A DNA stretch of 64,000 bases from Neisseria bergeri. GTDB taxonomy: Bacteria; Pseudomonadota; Gammaproteobacteria; Burkholderiales; Neisseriaceae. The position numbers and the translations under genes were made by a program. Location: assembly GCA_003044455.1 (NCBI GenBank), contig POWY01000004.1, positions 62,001-126,000 of the forward strand, read 5' to 3'. This document shows positions 9,163 through 21,970 of the stretch, in pieces (positions within the stretch are counted from its first letter, which is position 1; every line of letters starts with the position of its first letter). The notes under the pieces are model-generated. The model did not search any database and had not been told where the DNA came from. It was given only the letters and a program-made list of their open reading frames with translations.

Positions 9163-9303
9163 CAAATTTAAACTTAATTCCGGAGTGGTTGTATGGTAAA
9201 TTAACAAGCAATATGCCCTGACCAGAAAAACTTCCCAAACTTCATCAAAAAATCAACTGTACCCGTCTTTTTCAGACGGCATTGATACCGTAAGAGATTT
9301 CCC

Positions 9304-11073
9304 ATGCAAAAATGGCAAACCGAGCTTTATTCCACACCGCTTTGGCTTTTACAGACTCTCTTGATAGTTTCTGCCGCTTCAGCGGTGATTCTGTTTTTGA
9401 CACGGAAAACGCGCTTCGGGCGGGAGTTTGCCTATATCCTGCGCCTTTGCCTGACACCGAAAAGCGCGGTCAAAGTCTTGCTGCTGATTACGGCGATGAT
9501 TACGCTGCTGTTAACCGAAGTGCGGCTGAATGTGTTGAGTACCTTCATGTCTAAAGGACTTTACGACTCGATGCAGGATTTGAATGCTTCGGCATTTTGG
9601 ATGTTTGCCGCAATGAACGCGGGCGTGGTGCTGATACGGGCGTTTAACAACGTCGTCAACGACTTTCTTGATCAAGGCTTGGCGATTAAATGGTCGGAGC
9701 GGCTCAACGAAGTGCTGACAACGCGCTGGCTTGCCGACAAAAACTACTACCGCCTGCAAATGCGCCGCCACGCGCCGGACAACATCGACCAGCGTATCCA
9801 ACAGGACGCGCAGGAATTTATCGCCTCAACCATAGAATTTGTGCGCGGTATGATCAATTCGGTCGTTACCTCGCTGGAATTTGCCGTTGTTTTGTGGGGC
9901 TTGGCAGGCATCCTGACCGTGTTCGGCTTCGACATTCCGCACGGCATCGTTTGGTTTGTCTATATATTTGTGATTTTGGCAACCTTTATCGCCATGTGGA
10001 TAGGCAACCCTTTGATTCGTTACAACTATGAAAACGAAAAACTCAACGGCGACTACCGTTATTCCCTCATCCGCGTACGCGACCACGCCGAAAGCGTGGC
10101 GTTTTACAGCGGCGAACAACACGAACACGGCCGGCTTTCCGACCGCTTCAAAGCCATTATCCGCAACCGTTGGCGCATTGCGCGGCAAAGCGTCTGCTTA
10201 AGCGGCTTTAACGATATGTTCACCAACGGCATCAAACTCTTCCCGATTATTTTGCAAGCTCCGCGCCTGTTTGCCGGACAAATCAAAATCGGCGACATCC
10301 AGCAGACCGTCCAAGCCTTCGCGCGACTGCAAAACGCGCTGTCTTTCTTCCGAATGTTCTACAACAAATTCACCGCCTACCGCGCCCGATTGGAGCGTCT
10401 GTACGGCTTTTTGCTGAGTACCGAAGAACAACACAGCGCGCAGCAACCCGAGATTAGCGAAGTTTCAGACGGCATTGCACTGGAAAACGTCGCCCTGTTC
10501 CGCCACAACGGCGAAGTTTTATTAGACGGTATCAATATCAACCTCAAAAGCGGTGATTCCCTGCTGATACGCGGCCCGAGCGGTTGCGGTAAAACCTCGC
10601 TGCTGCGCGCGCTGGCTGGGCTTTGGCCGTTTGGCAGCAGCGGCAAAGTCAGCCATCCGCCTCATCAAGACATCCTCTTCCTGCCGCAACGCCCGTACAC
10701 GGCACAGGGCAGCCTGCGCGACGCGGTTTGTTACCCCGATATCGACAAACAGCATCCCGAGTTAGCCGAAGCCATGAACACCTGCCGCTTGGGTTATCTG
10801 ATTGACAAATTGGATAAAACAGACGACTGGCAGCACAAGCTCTCCCCGGGTGAACTGCAACGCGTCGCCTTCGTCCGCGCCCTGCTTTCCAAGCCCAAAA
10901 TCGTCCTGCTCGACGAAGCCACCGCCGCCTTGGACGAACCGGCCGAAGCCGCGCTCTACCGCGCCTTAAGGCAAAAACTGCCCGACAGCATCATCATCAG
11001 CATCGGACACCGCAGCACGCTCAACGCGTTCCACAATATACACCTCGATGTCGGCAACGTTGCCTGCGGCTGA
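9304..11073 (+). CDS. SbmA/YddA-type ABC transporter (fused permease-ATPase)
   Basis: A 589-residue half-transporter: an N-terminal membrane domain of about 370 residues with several hydrophobic segments, then an ABC ATPase. The ATPase has Walker A GPSGCGKTS near residue 425, signature LSPGELQR (variant of LSGGQ), Walker B IVLLDEA and the H-loop SIGHRS. The EAA-like region and layout match the YddA/SbmA (ABCD-type) family, whose members move peptides, vitamins or fatty-acyl compounds. It would act as a homodimer in the inner membrane. The substrate is unknown. A long uptake-sequence hairpin overlaps the stop codon. Confidence 0.85.
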   Translation: MQKWQTELYSTPLWLLQTLLIVSAASAVILFLTRKTRFGREFAYILRLCLTPKSAVKVLLLITAMITLLLTEVRLNVLSTFMSKGLYDSMQDLNASAFWMFAAMNAGVVLIRAFNNVVNDFLDQGLAIKWSERLNEVLTTRWLADKNYYRLQMRRHAPDNIDQRIQQDAQEFIASTIEFVRGMINSVVTSLEFAVVLWGLAGILTVFGFDIPHGIVWFVYIFVILATFIAMWIGNPLIRYNYENEKLNGDYRYSLIRVRDHAESVAFYSGEQHEHGRLSDRFKAIIRNRWRIARQSVCLSGFNDMFTNGIKLFPIILQAPRLFAGQIKIGDIQQTVQAFARLQNALSFFRMFYNKFTAYRARLERLYGFLLSTEEQHSAQQPEISEVSDGIALENVALFRHNGEVLLDGININLKSGDSLLIRGPSGCGKTSLLRALAGLWPFGSSGKVSHPPHQDILFLPQRPYTAQGSLRDAVCYPDIDKQHPELAEAMNTCRLGYLIDKLDKTDDWQHKLSPGELQRVAFVRALLSKPKIVLLDEATAALDEPAEAALYRALRQKLPDSIIISIGHRSTLNAFHNIHLDVGNVACG

Positions 11074-11111
11074 ACGATGCCGTCTGAAGCCGTTTTCAGA
11101 CGGCATCGTTC
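11072..11111. terminator. Extended DUS hairpin overlapping the ABC gene stop
   Basis: GAACGATGCCGTCTGAA and TTCAGACGGCATCGTTC form a 17-bp stem whose first bases belong to the TGA stop codon of the ABC transporter gene. Confidence 0.8.
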
Positions 11112-11177
11112 AAATTGGAAAGGCGCGCGAAAACAACGTACAATAAACCTATCTGCCAACCTCTGAAATGCTGCACC

Positions 11178-11870
11178 GTGAACCAGCTTATTTTTGATTT
11201 TGCCGCACACGACTATCCGAGTTTCGACAAATTTCTCGGCACGGAAAACGCGGAACTGGTCTATGTCCTCCGACACAAACACGGACAGTTCATCTATGTT
11301 TGGGGCGAGGAAGGCGCGGGCAAAAGCCATCTTTTGCAGGCGTGGGTCGCACAGGCGCTCGAAGCCGGCAAAAACGCCGCCTATATCGATGCCGCCTCCA
11401 TGCCGCTGACCGATGCCGCATTTGAGGCGGAATACCTCGCCGTCGATCAAGTCGAAAAGCTGGGCAACGAAGAACAAGCCCTGCTTTTTTCCATCTTCAA
11501 CCGCTTCCGCAACAGCGGCAAAGGCTTTTTGCTGCTCGGTTCGGAATACACGCCCCAGCAGCTCGTCATCCGCGAAGATTTACGGACGCGTATGGCGTAC
11601 TGCCTCGTTTACGAAGTCAAACCCTTAACCGACCAAGAAAAAATCGACGCGCTCGCCAGTATGGCGGCGGCACGCCAAGTAACCGTCGATTCCGAAATTT
11701 TCGAATACCTGCTCAAACACTGGCGGCGCGATATGGACAGCCTGATGATGATGCTCGACACGCTGGACAACTACGCCGTAACCATGGGCAAACGCATCAC
11801 CCTGCCGCTGCTTCGCCAGCTTTTGAAACAACAGGAAACCCAATGTTCCAACACACAGGACGACACATAA
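11178..11870 (+). CDS. hda: DnaA regulatory inactivator Hda
   Basis: A 230-residue AAA+ protein related to DnaA domain III. Hda with the sliding clamp stimulates ATP hydrolysis on DnaA and so limits re-initiation. The N-terminus carries the clamp-binding-like segment NQLIFDF. A Walker A motif GEEGAGKSHLL lies near residue 43 and the sensor region near GSEYTP. The GTG at 11178 gives the family N-terminus; the frame is open upstream to 11115 but adds unrelated residues. There is no DNA-binding C-terminal domain, which separates it from DnaA. Confidence 0.9.
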   Translation: MNQLIFDFAAHDYPSFDKFLGTENAELVYVLRHKHGQFIYVWGEEGAGKSHLLQAWVAQALEAGKNAAYIDAASMPLTDAAFEAEYLAVDQVEKLGNEEQALLFSIFNRFRNSGKGFLLLGSEYTPQQLVIREDLRTRMAYCLVYEVKPLTDQEKIDALASMAAARQVTVDSEIFEYLLKHWRRDMDSLMMMLDTLDNYAVTMGKRITLPLLRQLLKQQETQCSNTQDDT

Positions 11871-11981
11871 AGCGTTGCCCTATATGTTGCCCTGATTTCA
11901 CCCTTCCCAAACAAAGTCTGCTCCCGCCGCCACGAAGGACGGATGTCCGAGTGTCAGGGTTTCAACCATTAAGGAAATACG

Positions 11982-12650
11982 ATGAACAACCTCGCCATCT
12001 TCGACCTCGACAACACCCTCATCAACACCGATTCCGACCACGCCTGGCCGCAATACCTCATCAAAAAAGGGTTGGTTGACGCTGCCGAAACCGAAACGCA
12101 AAACGAAAAATTCTACCGCGACTACCAAAACGGCTGCCTCGACATCGACGCATTCCTCAAATTCCACCTTGCCCCGCTTGCCCGTTACAGCAAAGAAGAG
12201 CTGGCGGAGTTTCACCGCGAATTTATGGCGGAATACATCATCCCCCACATCTCGCCTATGCAGCGTATGCTGGTGCAGAGCCACCAAATGGCAGGCGACG
12301 AAACCCTCGTCATCTCATCGACCAACGAGTTTATCATCACGCCCGTCTGCCGCCTTTTCGGCATCACCAACATCATCGGCACGCAACTCGAAACCGGTGC
12401 CGACGGCCGCTACACCGGCAACTACATCGGCACGCCCAGCCTCAAAGAAGGCAAAATTACCCGACTGAACCAATGGCTTGCCGAACGCGGCGAAACGCTC
12501 CAAAGCTACGGCAAAACCTATTTTTACAGCGACTCCAAAAACGACCTGCCGCTGCTGCGCCTCGTCAGCGAACCCGTCGCCGTCAACCCCGATGCCGAGC
12601 TGGAAAAAGAAGCCAAAGAAAAAGGCTGGCCGGTTTTGAATTTCAAATGA
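11982..12650 (+). CDS. HAD-IB family hydrolase (SerB-like phosphatase)
   Basis: A 222-residue haloacid-dehalogenase superfamily protein. Motif I is FDLDNTL near residue 7, motif II is ISSTNEF near residue 108, and motif III/IV is YSDSKNDLPLL near residue 185. The arrangement matches HAD subfamily IB, which includes phosphoserine phosphatase and CicA-type proteins. The substrate cannot be read from the sequence. It is 111 bp downstream of hda and starts after AAGGAAATACG, so it may be cotranscribed. An uptake-sequence hairpin follows. Confidence 0.87.
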   Translation: MNNLAIFDLDNTLINTDSDHAWPQYLIKKGLVDAAETETQNEKFYRDYQNGCLDIDAFLKFHLAPLARYSKEELAEFHREFMAEYIIPHISPMQRMLVQSHQMAGDETLVISSTNEFIITPVCRLFGITNIIGTQLETGADGRYTGNYIGTPSLKEGKITRLNQWLAERGETLQSYGKTYFYSDSKNDLPLLRLVSEPVAVNPDAELEKEAKEKGWPVLNFK

Positions 12651-12652
12651 CG

Positions 12653-12693
12653 CAATGCCGTCTGAAGCCCGATTCGGCGTTCAGACGGCATTG
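12653..12693. terminator. DUS inverted-pair terminator
   Basis: CAATGCCGTCTGAA and TTCAGACGGCATTG form a stem three bases after the HAD gene's stop codon. Confidence 0.75.
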
Positions 12694-12779
12694 AGGCTGA
12701 AATCCCCAAAACTCAAGGCCACAGGAATTTATCCGGAAAAACAAAAAACACAGGAATTTATCGGGAAAAACAACAATCT

Positions 12780-13265
12780 TTCCACCGTCATTCCCACGAA
12801 AGTGGGAATCTTGATCCGTCCGCACGGAAACTTATATTTCGTCATTCCACCAATCCCACACCACCCTTACCGGTTCAAATCCGCACAAAAACCCACATCC
12901 CGTCATTCCCACGAAAGTGGGAATCTAGGACGTATAGTGGATTAACAAAAATCAGGACAAGGCGACGAAGCCGCAGACAGTACAGATAGTACGGAACTGA
13001 TTCACTTGGTGCTTCAGCACATTAGAGAATCGTTCTCTTTGAGCTGAGGCGAGGCAACGCCGTACCGGTTTTTGTTAATCCACTATAAAATCTAAAGAAA
13101 CCTTTTTTCCCGATAAGTTTCCGTGCCGACAGGTCTGGATTCCCGCCTGCGCGGGAATGACGAAATTTCAAAGTTACGGCGTTATCGAAAAACAGAAAAT
13201 CAAAGCCGCGAGAATTTATCCGAAACAACCGGATTTCAAAAAAACATATTCCCGGCGGGAATGAC
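12780..13265. repeat. Neisserial intergenic mosaic element with dRS3 repeats
   Basis: This gene-free stretch between the HAD gene and argB holds three full dRS3 copies (ATTCCC-N8-GGGAAT) at 12790-12809, 12905-12924 and 13139-13158. A shortened copy lies near 13248. Recurrent segments such as CAGGAATTTATCCGG and GAATTTATC between them fit the NIME type of repeat array. A Correia element is inserted in its middle. No coding frame is convincing here. Confidence 0.8.
12933..13087. repeat. Full-length Correia element (CREE), 155 bp
   Basis: Bounded by TATAGTGGATTAACAAA and its inverted copy TTTGTTAATCCACTATA. The internal sequence is typical of the long CREE class and very close to the copy at 21767-21921 in opposite orientation. 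TA duplications mark the ends. Such elements can carry promoters, IHF sites and RNase III processing sites. Confidence 0.92.
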
Positions 13266-13380
13266 GGATTTTAGGTTTCTGTTTTCTCGGGAAGAACAAC
13301 TTAGAAATTGCCCGAAACCCCAAAAACAGAAACCGGACAAACCGGGTTTTCCGCCAAAGCCGGCATTTTCCGACTTTGCT

Positions 13381-14340
<960 letters not shown>

Positions 14341-14446
14341 TCAGACGGCATCCGGCACACCTTCGGGCAGGTTGAAGCCTTGCGATACGGGCGGTAAAAT
14401 CACGGCTAATCCGGTTTGAGCAACCGGCGACAGCAAGGACTTTCCC

Positions 14447-15577
14447 ATGATTAAAATCAGCACCCGCTTCGATGCCGGCTCGGTCGTTGTCAAAGATCTG
14501 ACCGATCCTTCCAACATCCGCCTCGCCCTGCGTCCCGACAACGCCTCCGATTTCGCACAATGGTTCTACTTCCGGCTGCAAGGCGCGGCCTATCAAAACT
14601 GCATCATGCATTTTGAAAACGCGGCAGAAGCCGCCTACCCGAAAGGTTGGGAAGGCTATCAGGCATGTGCATCATACGACCGCCGCAACTGGTTCCGCGT
14701 ACCGACTTCCTACGAAAACGGCGTACTGACCGTCAATCATACCCCGCTGTCCAACAGCGTGTATTACGCCTATTTCGAACCTTACTCCGAAGAACAGCAT
14801 CTGAACCTCTTGGGCGACGCGCAAGGCAGCGGTCTGTGCCGTATCGACGACTTGGGCAGCACCGTGCAAGGGCGCGACATCAATCTGCTGACCATCGGCA
14901 ACCAAGTCGAAAGCGATTTGAAAATCTGGATTACCGCCCGCCAGCATCCGGGTGAAACGATGGCGGAATGGTTTATCGAGGGGCTGCTCGGCAGGCTGCT
15001 CGACCCGCAAGACCCGACAGCACGCACCCTGCTCGACCGCGCCACGTTCTACATCGTGCCAAACATGAACCCCGACGGTTCGGCACTGGGCAACCTTCGC
15101 ACCAACGCCGCCGGTGCGAACCTCAACCGCGAATGGGAAAATCCAACTGTGGAAAAAAGCCCCGAAGTGTTCTTCGTGCGCGAAAAAATGCTGGAAACCG
15201 GCGTGGATTTGTTTTTGGACATCCACGGCGATGAAGGTTTGCCCTTTGTCTTTGTTGCAGGAACTGAAGGTGTGCCGAACTACAATCCGCGCATTTCCGC
15301 GTTGGAAGCGCAGTTCAAAACCGCTCTTTTGAACGCCAGCCCCGATTTCCAAGACGAATACGGTTACGAAAAAGACGCGCCGGGCAAAGCGAATATGACC
15401 TTGGCGACCAACTGGGTCGGCAACCGTTTCAACTGCCTTGCCTACACGCTGGAAATGCCGTTCAAAGACAATGCCAACCTGCCCGACGACGATTTCGGCT
15501 GGAACGGCCAGCGTTCGCTGCGTTTGGGCGAAGCCGCGTTGTCCGCCATCCTCAACGTCATCGGCGATTTGCGCTGA
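14447..15577 (+). CDS. M14-family zinc carboxypeptidase (cytosolic type)
   Basis: A 376-residue protein with no signal peptide. Residues 1-120 form a beta-rich N-terminal domain as in cytosolic carboxypeptidases. The zinc motif HPGE supplies H167 and E170, and the third ligand is H260 in DIHGDEG. A catalytic Glu lies in YTLEMPFKDN near the C-terminus. It fits the M14 cytosolic (AGBL-like) branch, whose bacterial substrates are mostly unknown. Paired uptake sequences lie upstream and downstream. Confidence 0.88.
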   Translation: MIKISTRFDAGSVVVKDLTDPSNIRLALRPDNASDFAQWFYFRLQGAAYQNCIMHFENAAEAAYPKGWEGYQACASYDRRNWFRVPTSYENGVLTVNHTPLSNSVYYAYFEPYSEEQHLNLLGDAQGSGLCRIDDLGSTVQGRDINLLTIGNQVESDLKIWITARQHPGETMAEWFIEGLLGRLLDPQDPTARTLLDRATFYIVPNMNPDGSALGNLRTNAAGANLNREWENPTVEKSPEVFFVREKMLETGVDLFLDIHGDEGLPFVFVAGTEGVPNYNPRISALEAQFKTALLNASPDFQDEYGYEKDAPGKANMTLATNWVGNRFNCLAYTLEMPFKDNANLPDDDFGWNGQRSLRLGEAALSAILNVIGDLR

Positions 15578-15591
15578 AACCCTTATTGCAG

Positions 15592-15630
15592 AAATGCCGT
15601 CTGAAGCATCATGCCTTTCAGACGGCATTT
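15592..15630. terminator. DUS inverted-pair terminator
   Basis: AAATGCCGTCTGAA and TTCAGACGGCATTT form a stem between the carboxypeptidase stop and lgt. Confidence 0.75.
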
Positions 15631-15652
15631 GAAATTGAAATCAAGGAACATC

Positions 15653-16501
15653 ATGATTACCCATCCCCAATTCGACCCCGTCCTCATCAGTATCGGCCCG
15701 CTTGCCGTCCGCTGGTATGCCCTAAGCTACATCCTCGGATTTATTCTTTTTACCTTTCTCGGCAGAAGGCGCATCGCGCAAGGCTTGTCCGTTTTTACCA
15801 AAGAATCGCTTGACGACTTCCTGACATGGGGCATTTTGGGCGTGATTTTGGGCGGACGCTTGGGCTATGTCCTGTTTTACAAGTTTTCCGACTACCTCGC
15901 CCATCCGCTTGATATTTTCAAGGTATGGGAAGGCGGGATGTCTTTTCACGGCGGATTTTTAGGCGTGGTTGCCGCAATGTGGTTGTTCAGCCGCAAACAA
16001 AACATCAGTTTCCTCAAACTGATGGACACGGTCGCCCCGCTCGTTCCCTTGGGACTTGCTTCGGGACGTATCGGCAACTTCATCAACGGCGAACTTTGGG
16101 GACGCGTTACCGACATTAACGCATTCTGGGCAATGGGTTTCCCGCAGGCGCATTACGAAGACCTCGAAGCCGCCGCGCACAATCCGCTTTGGGCAGAATG
16201 GCTGCAACAATACGGTATGCTGCCGCGCCATCCCTCGCAGCTTTATCAGTTTGCACTTGAAGGCATCTGCCTGTTTATCGCCGTGTGGCTGTTCTCGAAA
16301 AAACAGCGTCCGACCGGACAAGTGGCCTCGCTCTTCCTGGGTGGCTATGGCGTATTCCGCTTTATTGCCGAATTTGCGCGCCAACCCGACGACTATCTCG
16401 GGCTGCTGACCTTTGGTCTGTCGATTGGGCAATGGCTGAGCGTCCCGATGATTGTTTTGGGTGCGGCAGGCTTCGTCTTCTTCGGCAGCAGGAAGCATTA
16501 A
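15653..16501 (+). CDS. lgt: Prolipoprotein diacylglyceryl transferase
   Basis: A 282-residue inner-membrane enzyme that transfers diacylglycerol from phosphatidylglycerol to the lipobox Cys of prolipoproteins. The hallmark motif [14 protein letters not shown] is near residue 140, and YALSYILGF is in the first membrane segment; about seven hydrophobic segments are present. The ATG at 15653 follows AAGGAACATC; the upstream extension to 15611 is uptake sequence. It would act on the eight or so lipoproteins encoded in this window. Confidence 0.95.
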   Translation: MITHPQFDPVLISIGPLAVRWYALSYILGFILFTFLGRRRIAQGLSVFTKESLDDFLTWGILGVILGGRLGYVLFYKFSDYLAHPLDIFKVWEGGMSFHGGFLGVVAAMWLFSRKQNISFLKLMDTVAPLVPLGLASGRIGNFINGELWGRVTDINAFWAMGFPQAHYEDLEAAAHNPLWAEWLQQYGMLPRHPSQLYQFALEGICLFIAVWLFSKKQRPTGQVASLFLGGYGVFRFIAEFARQPDDYLGLLTFGLSIGQWLSVPMIVLGAAGFVFFGSRKH

Positions 16502-16513
16502 ACCTTTCCGACA

Positions 16514-16556
16514 AAAATGCCGTCTGAAACACAAACTGCTTTTCAGACGGCATTTT
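16514..16556. terminator. DUS inverted-pair terminator (convergent)
   Basis: AAAATGCCGTCTGAA and TTCAGACGGCATTTT lie between the convergent lgt and UPF0149 genes and can serve both. Confidence 0.78.
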
Positions 16557-16571
16557 ATTCCGCTCGAACCA

Positions 16572-17237
16572 TCAATTTTTACCGCAACACGCCTTGTATT
16601 TTCTGCCGCTGCCGCACGGACAGGGATCATTCCTGCCTGTTTTTTCTCCCTCCCTGCGGACGGTTTGCGGTTTATTGATGACCGCCTGCCAGTAGCGGTA
16701 GATATCCGCCAATGCATAAGGCAACTCGGATTCCAGCTCCGCTAGCTCGCCTTCTGTGAATTGCAGACGGATAGAGCCGTTGTCCTCTTCATCGTAAATA
16801 CCGCCCAATGCCATGATGGGATAAAACAACTCTTCAAACTCTTCATCATCGACGGCTTCAAACCAATCGGTCGGCACAATATCCAAACCGTAAAGATAAG
16901 CATTGCACCATGTGTAAAAATCGCTGCTGCCGTCTTCGTTTTCATACAGCCACAAATCGGGCAGTTTTTTATCCGATATGGAGCCGACCGTATCCATCGC
17001 CATTGTCAAAACCAAACGTTCTACTTCAGAACGTTCGCTGGCTGTAAATTGCGACTCGTCGCCCAACACTTCGGGCAGCCAATCGAGCGGTGTCAATTTG
17101 TCCGGCCCGCTCAATAGGGCCATCATAAAACCTTGAACTTCGTCACAGCGCATGGTATTGCCCTGTTCGCTTTTGGCATCCAACAATTCGCTCAACCGCT
17201 GTTTGGACGCTTCGGTAAATTTTTGGGAATCCATCAT
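16572..17237 (-). CDS. UPF0149/YecA family protein with SEC-C zinc motif
   Basis: A 221-residue acidic protein. The UPF0149 (YecA-like) domain fills the first 180 residues. The C-terminus is a SEC-C zinc-binding motif, [19 protein letters not shown], like that at the end of SecA. The role is unknown; SEC-C domains bind zinc and often contact ribosomes or SecB. Two adjacent ATG codons are possible starts, with AAAGG upstream. It stands alone between lgt and leuA. Confidence 0.85.
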   Translation of the reverse strand: MMDSQKFTEASKQRLSELLDAKSEQGNTMRCDEVQGFMMALLSGPDKLTPLDWLPEVLGDESQFTASERSEVERLVLTMAMDTVGSISDKKLPDLWLYENEDGSSDFYTWCNAYLYGLDIVPTDWFEAVDDEEFEELFYPIMALGGIYDEEDNGSIRLQFTEGELAELESELPYALADIYRYWQAVINKPQTVRREGEKTGRNDPCPCGSGRKYKACCGKN

Positions 17238-17279
17238 TTAACCTTTTAAAATGGGTTTAATGCCTAATTATAATCGCAA

Positions 17280-17316
17280 TATGCCGTCTGAAGCGTTTTC
17301 TACTTCAGACGGCATA
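17280..17316. terminator. DUS inverted-pair terminator (leuA)
   Basis: TATGCCGTCTGAAG and CTTCAGACGGCATA form a stem just beyond the leuA stop codon on the minus strand. Confidence 0.75.
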
Positions 17317-17331
17317 ACTTTCGCCCAACCG

Positions 17332-18885
<1,554 letters not shown>

Positions 18886-19125
18886 TTCTGTTCTCTCCAG
18901 AGATTCGTTTTTTTGTAAAAAAGCATTCAAATCCAGCGGCCTGCCTTGCGATTCGGCAAGTGCAGTCAATTTTTGCAGCTGCGCCAAAGGCAGCGAGCCG
19001 CGCGTGCGCCATTTGTAGATGGCGGCAGTTGTCGCGGCATTTTCGGGATCGTGCCGTTTCAACGCTTCGGCAAGCGCGTTCACGCCGCCGAAATAGGCGA
19101 CCAGACGGTCTATATCTAATTGCAT
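18886..19125 (-). CDS. HTH-like N-terminal segment in frame with leuA
   Basis: Eighty codons starting at an ATG at 19125, with AAGGA six bases upstream, run without a stop into LeuA. The segment ([20 protein letters not shown], then [20 protein letters not shown]) looks like a small Cro/YdaS-type helix-turn-helix: helix, turn, recognition helix with YKWRTRG. Either a 597-residue HTH-LeuA protein is made, or two nested products arise from two starts. Function is unknown; DNA binding tied to leucine synthesis is only a guess. Confidence 0.6.
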
Positions 19126-19290
19126 GGTAGTCCTTGTCTAAAATCAATCTGCCCGCAGCAGAAATATGGACAGGATTATACGCATTTTGGACAAAACGGC
19201 AATATCAATTTGAAAAAATCTCAATAACCCATCATAGATTTTATTAATTTTATACATTTTGTCCATTTTATTGCAGATGCGGCGTGATTG

Positions 19291-19319
19291 TTGACAATTA
19301 CGGCAGAACAGGGCAAATT
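19291..19319 (+). promoter_or_regulatory. Putative proB promoter
   Basis: TTGACA at 19291-19296 and a weak -10 (CAAATT) at 19314-19319 with 17-bp spacing, 45 bases before the proB start. Confidence 0.4.
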
Positions 19320-19363
19320 CGACAGCAACAAACCAAACGCTACAAACGCAAAGAACAGAAACA

Positions 19364-20473
19364 ATGAAATACAAGAGAATCGTATTTAAAGTCGGCACAT
19401 CTTCGATTACCCATTCGGACGGCAGCCTCTCGCGCGGCAAAATCCAAACCATCACCCGCCAGCTTGCCGCATTGCATCATGCGGGACACGAGCTGGTCTT
19501 GGTGTCTTCCGGCGCGGTTGCGGCAGGGTTCGGTGCGCTGGGTTTCAAAAAACGCCCGGTCAAAATCGCCGACAAACAGGCTTCCGCCGCCGTCGGGCAG
19601 GGGCTGCTGATGGAAGAATATACGGCAAACCTGTCTTCAGACGGCATCGTGTCCGCGCAAATCCTGCTCAACCGCACCGACTTTGCCGACAAACGCCGCT
19701 ACCAAAATGCCGGCGGCGCACTTTCCGTGCTGCTGCAACGCCGCGCGATTCCCATCATCAATGAAAACGATACAGTTTCGGTTGAGGAGTTGAAAATCGG
19801 CGACAACGACACATTGAGTGCGCAAGTGGCGGCGATGATACAGGCAGACCTTTTGGTGCTGCTGACCGACATAGACGGGCTTTACACCGGCAACCCGAAC
19901 AGCAATCCCGATGCCGTACGGCTGGACAGAATCGAACACATCAACCATGAAATCATCGAAATGGCAGGCGGCGCGGGCTCGTCAAACGGCACGGGCGGAA
20001 TGCTGACCAAAATCAAAGCGGCGACGATTGCGACCGAGTCCGGCGTACCGGTGTATATCTGTTCCTCGCTCAAACCCGATGCACTTGCCGAAGCGGCAGA
20101 TAATCAGGCGGAAGGCTCGTTTTTCGTCCCCCGTACCAAAGGTTTGCGGACGCAGAAGCAATGGCTGGCGTTCTATTCCGAAAGCCGGGGCGGCGTTTAT
20201 GTGGACGAAGGTGCGGAACACGCTTTGTCCGAACAGGGAAAAAGCCTGCTGATGTCGGGCATTGCCGGAATCGAAGGGCATTTCTCCCGTATGGACACCG
20301 TAACCGTGTACAGCAGCGCAAGCAAACAGCCTTTGGGCAAAGGGCGCGTCCTGTTCGGCTCTGCCGCCGCCGAAGACCTGCTCAAATCGCGTAAGGCGAA
20401 AGGCGTATTCATCCATCGGGACGACTGGATTTCCATCACGCCCGAAATACGCCTGTTGCTGACCGAATTCTAG
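19364..20473 (+). CDS. proB: Glutamate 5-kinase
   Basis: A 369-residue two-domain enzyme for the first step of proline synthesis. The amino-acid kinase domain starts with [10 protein letters not shown] and contains [15 protein letters not shown] and [20 protein letters not shown]-terminal PUA domain begins near residue 275 ([19 protein letters not shown]). It is followed 12 bp later by proA, the next enzyme, in an evident operon. A reverse uptake sequence is embedded in the coding region as SSDGIVSA. Confidence 0.95.
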   Translation: MKYKRIVFKVGTSSITHSDGSLSRGKIQTITRQLAALHHAGHELVLVSSGAVAAGFGALGFKKRPVKIADKQASAAVGQGLLMEEYTANLSSDGIVSAQILLNRTDFADKRRYQNAGGALSVLLQRRAIPIINENDTVSVEELKIGDNDTLSAQVAAMIQADLLVLLTDIDGLYTGNPNSNPDAVRLDRIEHINHEIIEMAGGAGSSNGTGGMLTKIKAATIATESGVPVYICSSLKPDALAEAADNQAEGSFFVPRTKGLRTQKQWLAFYSESRGGVYVDEGAEHALSEQGKSLLMSGIAGIEGHFSRMDTVTVYSSASKQPLGKGRVLFGSAAAEDLLKSRKAKGVFIHRDDWISITPEIRLLLTEF

Positions 20474-20485
20474 AAAAGGAAACCT

Positions 20486-21748
20486 ATGTCAAACACACAA
20501 AAACAGCTTGCCCTTGCCAAAGCGGCAAAAAAATCCGCCAACACGGCGGATACGGCAGAAAAAAACCGCGCGCTGCTTGCTATGGCGGACAGTCTGGAAG
20601 CGGCGGCGGCAAATATTTTGGCGGCAAACCGTTTGGATTTGGAAGCGGCGGCAGGCAAAATTCCCGAAAGCATGACCGACCGCCTTTTGTTGGACGGCAA
20701 ACGCATTTGCGCGATGGCGGACGGCATCAGGGCGGTTGCCGCGCTGCCCGACCCCGTTGGCGAAATACTGGAAACCTCGACTTTGCCCAACGGCTTGGAA
20801 ATCGTCAAAAAGTGCGTGGCGATGGGCGTTATCGGCATTATTTACGAAAGCCGCCCGAACGTTACTTCCGATGCGGCGGCTTTGGCACTGAAAAGCGGCA
20901 GCGCGGTCGTACTCCGCAGCGGCAAAGATGCATTCCAATCCGCACGCGCCATCGTTGCCGCACTCAAAGCCGGTTTGGCGCAAACCCGCATCGACCCCGA
21001 CGCGCTCCAGTTGATTGAAGACACAGGGCGTGAGGGCAGTTACGAAATGATGAGGGCGAAAGATTATCTAGATCTGCTGATTCCGCGCGGCGGGGCGGGG
21101 CTGATACGGGCGGTGGTTGAAAATGCCGTCGTGCCGGTCATTGAAACGGGGACGGGCATCGTCCACATTTATATCGACAAGGACGCGGATTGGGACAAGG
21201 CGCTCCGTATCGTGTACAACGCCAAAACTGGCCGCCCGTCCGTGTGCAACTCGATGGAAGTGCTGCTGGTGCATGAAGACATTGCTGCCGACTTCCTGCC
21301 CAAGCTCGAACGGCTGTTGGTTCGCGACCGTATAGAAGCCGGACTGCCGCCCGTCCGCTTCCGTTTAGATCCGCAGGCGGCGCGGCATATCGGCGGCGAA
21401 GCGGCGGGTGCAGACGATTTCGATACCGAGTTTTTAGACTACATCCTCGCCGTGAAAACCGTCGCTTCGGTTGAAGAGGCGGTCGGGCACATCGAAGCCC
21501 ACGGCACGCACCATTCAGACGGCATCGTTACCGAAAACCGCCACACTGCGGATTATTTCACGACCCATATCGATTCTGCCGCCGTGTATGTCAACGCGTC
21601 CACGCGCTTTACCGACGGCGGCGAATTCGGCTTGGGTTGCGAAATAGGCATCTCCACGCAGAAACTCCACGCCCGGGGCCCGATGGGTTTGAAAGAGCTG
21701 ACGAGTTACAAATACATCGTACAAGGCACGGGACAGGTTAGGGAATAA
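20486..21748 (+). CDS. proA: Gamma-glutamyl phosphate reductase
   Basis: A 420-residue aldehyde-dehydrogenase-fold enzyme that reduces gamma-glutamyl phosphate to the semialdehyde in proline synthesis. The catalytic Cys lies in [15 protein letters not shown] near residue 255. Other family segments are [17 protein letters not shown] and the C-terminal [30 protein letters not shown] precedes the ATG. It is coupled to proB by a 12-bp gap. A Correia element lies 19 bp after the stop. Confidence 0.96.
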   Translation: MSNTQKQLALAKAAKKSANTADTAEKNRALLAMADSLEAAAANILAANRLDLEAAAGKIPESMTDRLLLDGKRICAMADGIRAVAALPDPVGEILETSTLPNGLEIVKKCVAMGVIGIIYESRPNVTSDAAALALKSGSAVVLRSGKDAFQSARAIVAALKAGLAQTRIDPDALQLIEDTGREGSYEMMRAKDYLDLLIPRGGAGLIRAVVENAVVPVIETGTGIVHIYIDKDADWDKALRIVYNAKTGRPSVCNSMEVLLVHEDIAADFLPKLERLLVRDRIEAGLPPVRFRLDPQAARHIGGEAAGADDFDTEFLDYILAVKTVASVEEAVGHIEAHGTHHSDGIVTENRHTADYFTTHIDSAAVYVNASTRFTDGGEFGLGCEIGISTQKLHARGPMGLKELTSYKYIVQGTGQVRE

Positions 21749-21766
21749 TCCGAATTCAAACGTCTG

Positions 21767-21921
21767 TATAGTGGATTAACAAAAACCAGTACGGCGTTGC
21801 CTCGCCTTAGCTCAAAGAGAACGATTCTCTAAGGTGCTGAAGCACCAAGTGAATCGGTTCCGTACTATTTGTACTGTCTGCGGCTTCGTCGCCTTGTCCT
21901 GATTTTTGTTAATCCACTATA
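21767..21921. repeat. Full-length Correia element (CREE), 155 bp
   Basis: TATAGTGGATTAACAAA at the left and TTTGTTAATCCACTATA at the right end, same length as the 12933 copy and inverted relative to it. It sits between the convergent proA and ftsK genes and abuts an uptake-sequence hairpin. Confidence 0.92.
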
Positions 21922-21922
21922 A

Positions 21923-21956
21923 AAATGCCGTCTGAAACAGTCTTCAGACGGCATTT
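21923..21956. terminator. DUS inverted-pair terminator (convergent)
   Basis: AAATGCCGTCTGAA and TTCAGACGGCATTT lie just past the ftsK stop and after the Correia element, so the hairpin can serve proA and ftsK. Confidence 0.75.
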
Positions 21957-21970
21957 CCATTTGCAAAAAA

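Noticed and set aside
12780-13265. CRISPR array
   Set aside because: The repeats are dRS3 20-mers and a Correia element with irregular spacing, not regular repeat-spacer units, and no cas gene is present.
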